Source: SZUA-181 sp964601765 (GTDB taxonomy: Bacteria; Pseudomonadota; Zetaproteobacteria; Mariprofundales; Mariprofundaceae). Taken from it: a stretch of 9,194 bases of DNA. Under the pieces are notes generated by a model, which ran no database searches, was not told the DNA's origin, and saw only the letters and a list, made by a program, of their open reading frames with translations. Positions 6,437 to 9,194 of this stretch are shown here, in pieces. Where the stretch lies: positions 1 to 9,194 of the forward strand of contig CAZROR010000070.1 in the NCBI GenBank assembly GCA_964601765.1, given 5' to 3'. The position numbers were made by a program, and so were the translations under genes. How positions within the stretch are numbered: position 1 is the first letter of the stretch; every line of letters begins with the position of its first letter.

Positions 6437-7801
6437 ATGGCAGTGATTCTGCTGGTTGAAGATGAGACAAATGCCCGGCGCGTTATGTCCATGGGGCTGC
6501 AGGTCAAGGGTCATGATGTCATCGCATGTGCGGGTGTGGAGGAGGCGGAGACCGCGCTGAAGGAAGGGCGGTTCGAGGTAGTGTTGACGGATCTGCGCAT
6601 GCACGGCCGGGATGCGGGACTGGATGTAGTGCGCATGAGCAACCGTTTGCAACCGGATGCGCGCGTACTGCTCATCACGGCCTATGCCAGCGCAGAAACG
6701 GCAGTTGCTGCCATGAAGGATGGTGCTTTCGACTATCTGACGAAGCCTGTTTCCAGTGATGAGCTGGCCCAGGCCGTGGAAAGGGCGCTGGCAGACAGGA
6801 GCATGCAGGAACCGGTCGGTGTCCCGGAGATCAAGGCCGAGGAAACCGGGCTGATTGGCTCGTGTGTGGCCATGCAGCGTGTGCGTGAGCGCCTGCTGAG
6901 AGCGGCCCGGCGTGATTTTACGGTGTTGATTACCGGTGAATCTGGTACCGGCAAGGAGGTGGCTGCCCGCTTTATTCATCGCCATTCTTCCCGCGCATCC
7001 CATGCTTTTGTACCCGTGCATTGTGGGGCAATTCCGGCCGAGTTGTTCGAATCCGAGCTGTTCGGCCATTGCCGCGGTGCCTTCACCGGTGCGGACAGCG
7101 ATCGTTCGGGCCTGATTGAGGCCGCATCCGGCGGCACGCTCTTTCTCGATGAAGTGGGTGAGATGCCACTGTTCATCCAGGTGAAGCTACTCAGGGTGTT
7201 GCAGGAACACTGTGTCCGCCGTGTTGGCGAGGAAGTGGAGCGGCAGATTGATGTGCGCGTGATAGCGGCGACAAACCGTGATTTGGTGGGAGAGGTCAAG
7301 AGCGGCCACTTTCGGGAGGACCTGTTCTATCGCCTGAATGTCATTCCGGTACATATGCCGGCATTGCGCCAGTGTCGGGAGGATATTCCGGCCCTGGTTA
7401 CCTATCTGCTGGCGCGATGGGTGGATGAAGGCGAAAACATCACGGTCACGGATGACTGTATGCAACGTCTCATGGCCCTGCCATGGCTGGGCAATGTTCG
7501 TGAGCTGGAGAATCTGTTGCAACGTATGCTGGCGCTTTCGGATGGCAGCGTACTGGATGCCTCGCTGCTCGATGAGATTTACCCGCATGAGGACGGGTAT
7601 GCTTCATCTGCGACACTGGCAGAACTGGAGCGTGAACATCAGAGCCTGGATGACTGGCTTGAGCAGGCGGAGCGGAATATGATTATGGATGCCCTGTCAC
7701 AGGCTGGCGGCAATATCACGCTGGCCGCTCAGCGTCTTGGTGTGAGCTTCCGCTCACTGCGCTACCGCCTGAAAAAGCTTGGTCTGCGGGGTGGGGATTG
7801 A
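6437..7801 (+). CDS. pilR: Sigma-54-dependent response regulator, PilR-like
   Basis: This 454-residue NtrC-family activator should be phosphorylated by the upstream kinase and then use ATP to open RNA polymerase-sigma-54 promoters, classically that of the major pilin gene pilA. The receiver domain (1-120) has acidic pair Glu8/Asp9, phospho-acceptor Asp52, Thr81 and Lys103. The AAA+ domain (about 139-365) has Walker A GESGTGKE (167-174), the sigma-54 contact loop GAFTGA (214-219), Walker B TLFLDE (Asp238/Glu239) and arginine-finger candidates Arg293 and Arg299. The C-terminus has a Fis-type helix-turn-helix (about 426-450) ending FRSLRYRLKKLGL, which closely matches the PilR recognition helix as I recall it and favours PilR over NtrC or other paralogues. 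All catalytic residues are intact. It begins 9 nt after the kinase gene with only a weak purine stretch upstream. No pilA or other clear sigma-54 promoter is visible in this window. Confidence 0.93.
   Translation: MAVILLVEDETNARRVMSMGLQVKGHDVIACAGVEEAETALKEGRFEVVLTDLRMHGRDAGLDVVRMSNRLQPDARVLLITAYASAETAVAAMKDGAFDYLTKPVSSDELAQAVERALADRSMQEPVGVPEIKAEETGLIGSCVAMQRVRERLLRAARRDFTVLITGESGTGKEVAARFIHRHSSRASHAFVPVHCGAIPAELFESELFGHCRGAFTGADSDRSGLIEAASGGTLFLDEVGEMPLFIQVKLLRVLQEHCVRRVGEEVERQIDVRVIAATNRDLVGEVKSGHFREDLFYRLNVIPVHMPALRQCREDIPALVTYLLARWVDEGENITVTDDCMQRLMALPWLGNVRELENLLQRMLALSDGSVLDASLLDEIYPHEDGYASSATLAELEREHQSLDDWLEQAERNMIMDALSQAGGNITLAAQRLGVSFRSLRYRLKKLGLRGGD
7788..7791 (+). promoter_or_regulatory. 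Ribosome binding site supporting the TTG start of pilD
   Basis: GGGG inside the end of pilR lies 6 nt before the TTG at 7798. It supports this non-ATG start. Coupling to termination of pilR at the TTGA overlap probably helps as well. Confidence 0.4.
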
Positions 7802-8559
7802 CCGGCTTTCTCATCCTTGCCTGCCTGTTGTTTGGCCTGGTGTTCGGAAGTTTTGCCAATGTTTGTGTGTACCGGCTGCCTCGGGGAAAGTCAGTGGTTT
7901 CACCCGGCAGCCACTGTCCTGCCTGTGGCCATGCCATTGCCTGGCATGACAATATTCCTGTTTTTTCCTGGCTTTGGCTGAAAGGGCACTGCCGGCATTG
8001 CAGTACAGCCATTCCCATGCGCTATCCGCTGCTGGAGGCAGGTATGGGGGCAAGCTGGGCGTGGCTGGCCTGGTACATGGGTGCCACACCTGAACTTCCG
8101 ATGGCGATCACACTGGTCAGCCTGCTGTGGATACTGAGCCTGATTGACCTGGAGACCGGCCTGTTGCCGAATGCGCTGACGCTGTCGGGTATTGCGCTGG
8201 GCCTGGGTTTCAGCCTGTGGACAGGCAGGCCACTGGATCATTTGATCGGTGCGGTCGCAGGGTATGCCGTATTCTGGCTTGTGGCCCGGGGGTTTCTGCT
8301 GGCAACAGGTCGCGAGGGGCTGGGCTATGGTGATTTCAAGCTGCTGGCCATGCTGGGTGCATTTTTTGGTTGGCAGGCGCTGCCCTTTATCGTGTTTCTG
8401 GCCTCGATCACGGGTGCGCTGACCGGTGGCGCCTTTCTGCTGGCCAGTGGCAGGCATGCGCGTACACCGATCCCGTTCGGGCCCTTTCTGTCGCTTGCCG
8501 GGGTGATCTGGCTGCTGGCTGGCGATGACATCATGCACATGTTTCTGGCGCGGGCATGA
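7798..8559 (+). CDS. pilD: Prepilin peptidase / N-methyltransferase PilD
   Basis: PilD is the inner-membrane aspartic protease that removes the leader of type IV prepilins and pseudopilins and methylates the new N-terminal Phe. It has 253 residues, shorter than the 290 of Pseudomonas PilD mainly because the first cytoplasmic loop between the RLP motif (26-28) and the zinc site is short, as in several other lineages. The loop keeps both CxxC pairs (Cys40/43 and Cys65/68), so the methylase half should be present. The catalytic aspartates are Asp117 in SLIDLETGLLPN and Asp179 in GYGDFKLL. About eight membrane helices are predicted. Start: there is no ATG before Met74, beyond the first helix and zinc site, so the TTG at 7798 is required. 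It overlaps the pilR stop (TTGA), with GGGG at 7788-7791 as a plausible ribosome binding site. It also overlaps coaE by 4 nt. Confidence 0.95.
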   Translation: MTGFLILACLLFGLVFGSFANVCVYRLPRGKSVVSPGSHCPACGHAIAWHDNIPVFSWLWLKGHCRHCSTAIPMRYPLLEAGMGASWAWLAWYMGATPELPMAITLVSLLWILSLIDLETGLLPNALTLSGIALGLGFSLWTGRPLDHLIGAVAGYAVFWLVARGFLLATGREGLGYGDFKLLAMLGAFFGWQALPFIVFLASITGALTGGAFLLASGRHARTPIPFGPFLSLAGVIWLLAGDDIMHMFLARA

Positions 8560-9185
8560 GCACGGCCATCGTGGGCCTGACTGGTGGCATTGGCAGCGGG
8601 AAAAGTACCGTGGCTGCCACGTTCCGGACACTGGACGTACCGATACTCGATCTCGATGCGGTGGGGCAGCAGCTGACAGAACCTGGCCAGGAAGGCCAGG
8701 CGGCGCTTGTAAGGGAATTTGGCAGCGGCATTCTCCTGCCGGATGGAAGCATCGACAGGAAACGCTTGGCTGCTATGTGCTTTGGCAGCGAGGAGGCGAC
8801 ACGGCGGCTGAACCGGATTATGCATCCATTGATCTGGCGGGAGGCGGAGGCATGGCTGGCAGGCCAGACAGCCCCGTACGTGTTGATTGAGGCCTCGGTG
8901 CTTATTGAGTCGGGTGGCGCCGGGCGCATGGATGTGGTGATTGTCGTACTGGCGGATGAGGATATCCGGCGTCGCCGTGTGCGGGATCGCGGGGGCCGTG
9001 GAGCGGCCTGTTTTGACGATATTGTCTGTCGCCAGTGCAGTGATGCCGAACGTCTGCGGGTGGCGGATATCGTGATTCACAACAATGCCGGCCTCCGGGA
9101 GCTTCGTGCGGAAGTCGAGGCAATCCATGCCCGTTTGACACAGCGCTTCCTTCCTGCGGTTGACAGCACCGGCCCGGACGTGTAG
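8556..9185 (+). CDS. coaE: Dephospho-CoA kinase CoaE
   Basis: CoaE phosphorylates the 3'-hydroxyl of dephospho-CoA with ATP, the last step of coenzyme A synthesis in the cytoplasm. It has 209 residues, like the 206 of E. coli. The P-loop is GGIGSGKST (10-18), followed by ILDLDAVGQQLTEPG, which corresponds to the family DAD-xx-EPG region. Then come the HPLIW block, a strand with IEASVLIESG where most members have a PLL-x-E motif (the Glu is kept, Pro-Leu become Ser-Val), and RRRRVRDR in the lid. A Gln in the CRQCSDAERL segment and ADIVIHNN complete the match to the C-terminal family blocks. The lid and PLL region are more divergent than usual, but the fold and P-loop leave little doubt. It overlaps pilD by 4 nt (ATGA); a pilD-coaE pair is a classic arrangement in Gammaproteobacteria. 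The stop lies 9 bases before the window end, so any terminator is outside. Confidence 0.94.
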   Translation: MSTAIVGLTGGIGSGKSTVAATFRTLDVPILDLDAVGQQLTEPGQEGQAALVREFGSGILLPDGSIDRKRLAAMCFGSEEATRRLNRIMHPLIWREAEAWLAGQTAPYVLIEASVLIESGGAGRMDVVIVVLADEDIRRRRVRDRGGRGAACFDDIVCRQCSDAERLRVADIVIHNNAGLRELRAEVEAIHARLTQRFLPAVDSTGPDV

Positions 9186-9194
9186 CAAGTTCGT

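Larger units (their letters stand above)
1017..9185 (+). other. Probable operon aroE-pilB-pilC-pilS-pilR-pilD-coaE
   Basis: Seven same-strand genes have junctions of -4, -1, +40, +9, -4 and -4 nt, and no intrinsic terminator hairpin with a T-run is seen at any junction. The 40-nt gap between pilC and the kinase is the only place with room for an internal promoter; nothing resembling one is evident there. A single promoter upstream of aroE is therefore the simplest reading. Transcription is inferred, not observed. Confidence 0.7.

Noticed and set aside
5915..7069. 384-residue minus-strand open frame opposite the kinase and regulator
   Set aside because: It lies antisense to two well-supported genes whose catalytic motifs span it, and the translated sequence is rich in His/Gln/Pro/Arg as expected for a shadow frame.
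8325..9188. 287-residue minus-strand open frame opposite pilD and coaE
   Set aside because: It is antisense to pilD and coaE, which have intact family motifs; no domain is recognised in the reverse frame.

Overview
The window reads as a chromosomal stretch of a moderately GC-rich Gram-negative proteobacterium. A type IV pilus (T4P) assembly and regulation cluster is packed between two housekeeping genes. The pilD-coaE pair is typical of Gammaproteobacteria, and PilR, PilD and CoaE look gammaproteobacterial. However, the PilB N-terminus and the short PilD form would also fit a related deep lineage such as Zetaproteobacteria. The genus cannot be fixed from sequence reading alone.

Layout. (1) 53-595, minus strand: a small predicted lipoprotein of unknown function, which may be cut short by a stop codon near the window edge. 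(2) About 596-1016: a gene-free divergent intergenic region that must hold the promoters for both sides; no strong consensus promoter is visible. (3) 1017-9185, plus strand: seven genes with almost no space between them, in the order aroE, pilB, pilC, pilS-like kinase, pilR-like regulator, pilD, coaE. The junctions are a 4-nt overlap (ATGA), a 1-nt overlap (TGATG), a 40-nt gap, a 9-nt gap, a 4-nt overlap (TTGA) and a 4-nt overlap (ATGA). This strongly suggests one transcription unit with translational coupling.

How the genes work together. PilB is the cytoplasmic extension ATPase and PilC the inner-membrane platform it drives. PilD cleaves and N-methylates prepilins before assembly. The PilS/PilR pair is a membrane histidine kinase and a sigma-54 enhancer-binding regulator of the kind that controls pilin (pilA) transcription. 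pilA, the retraction ATPase PilT and the alignment/secretin genes (pilMNOPQ) are not in this window. aroE (shikimate pathway) and coaE (last step of coenzyme A synthesis) are metabolic genes sharing the operon.

No wholly new system is evident. The points most worth a second look are the aroE-led operon with pilSR inserted between pilC and pilD, a tandem but degenerate MshEN (c-di-GMP-type) motif pair in PilB, a Thr-to-Trp change in the ATP-binding G2 box of the kinase, a forced TTG start for pilD, and the possible truncation of the lipoprotein.
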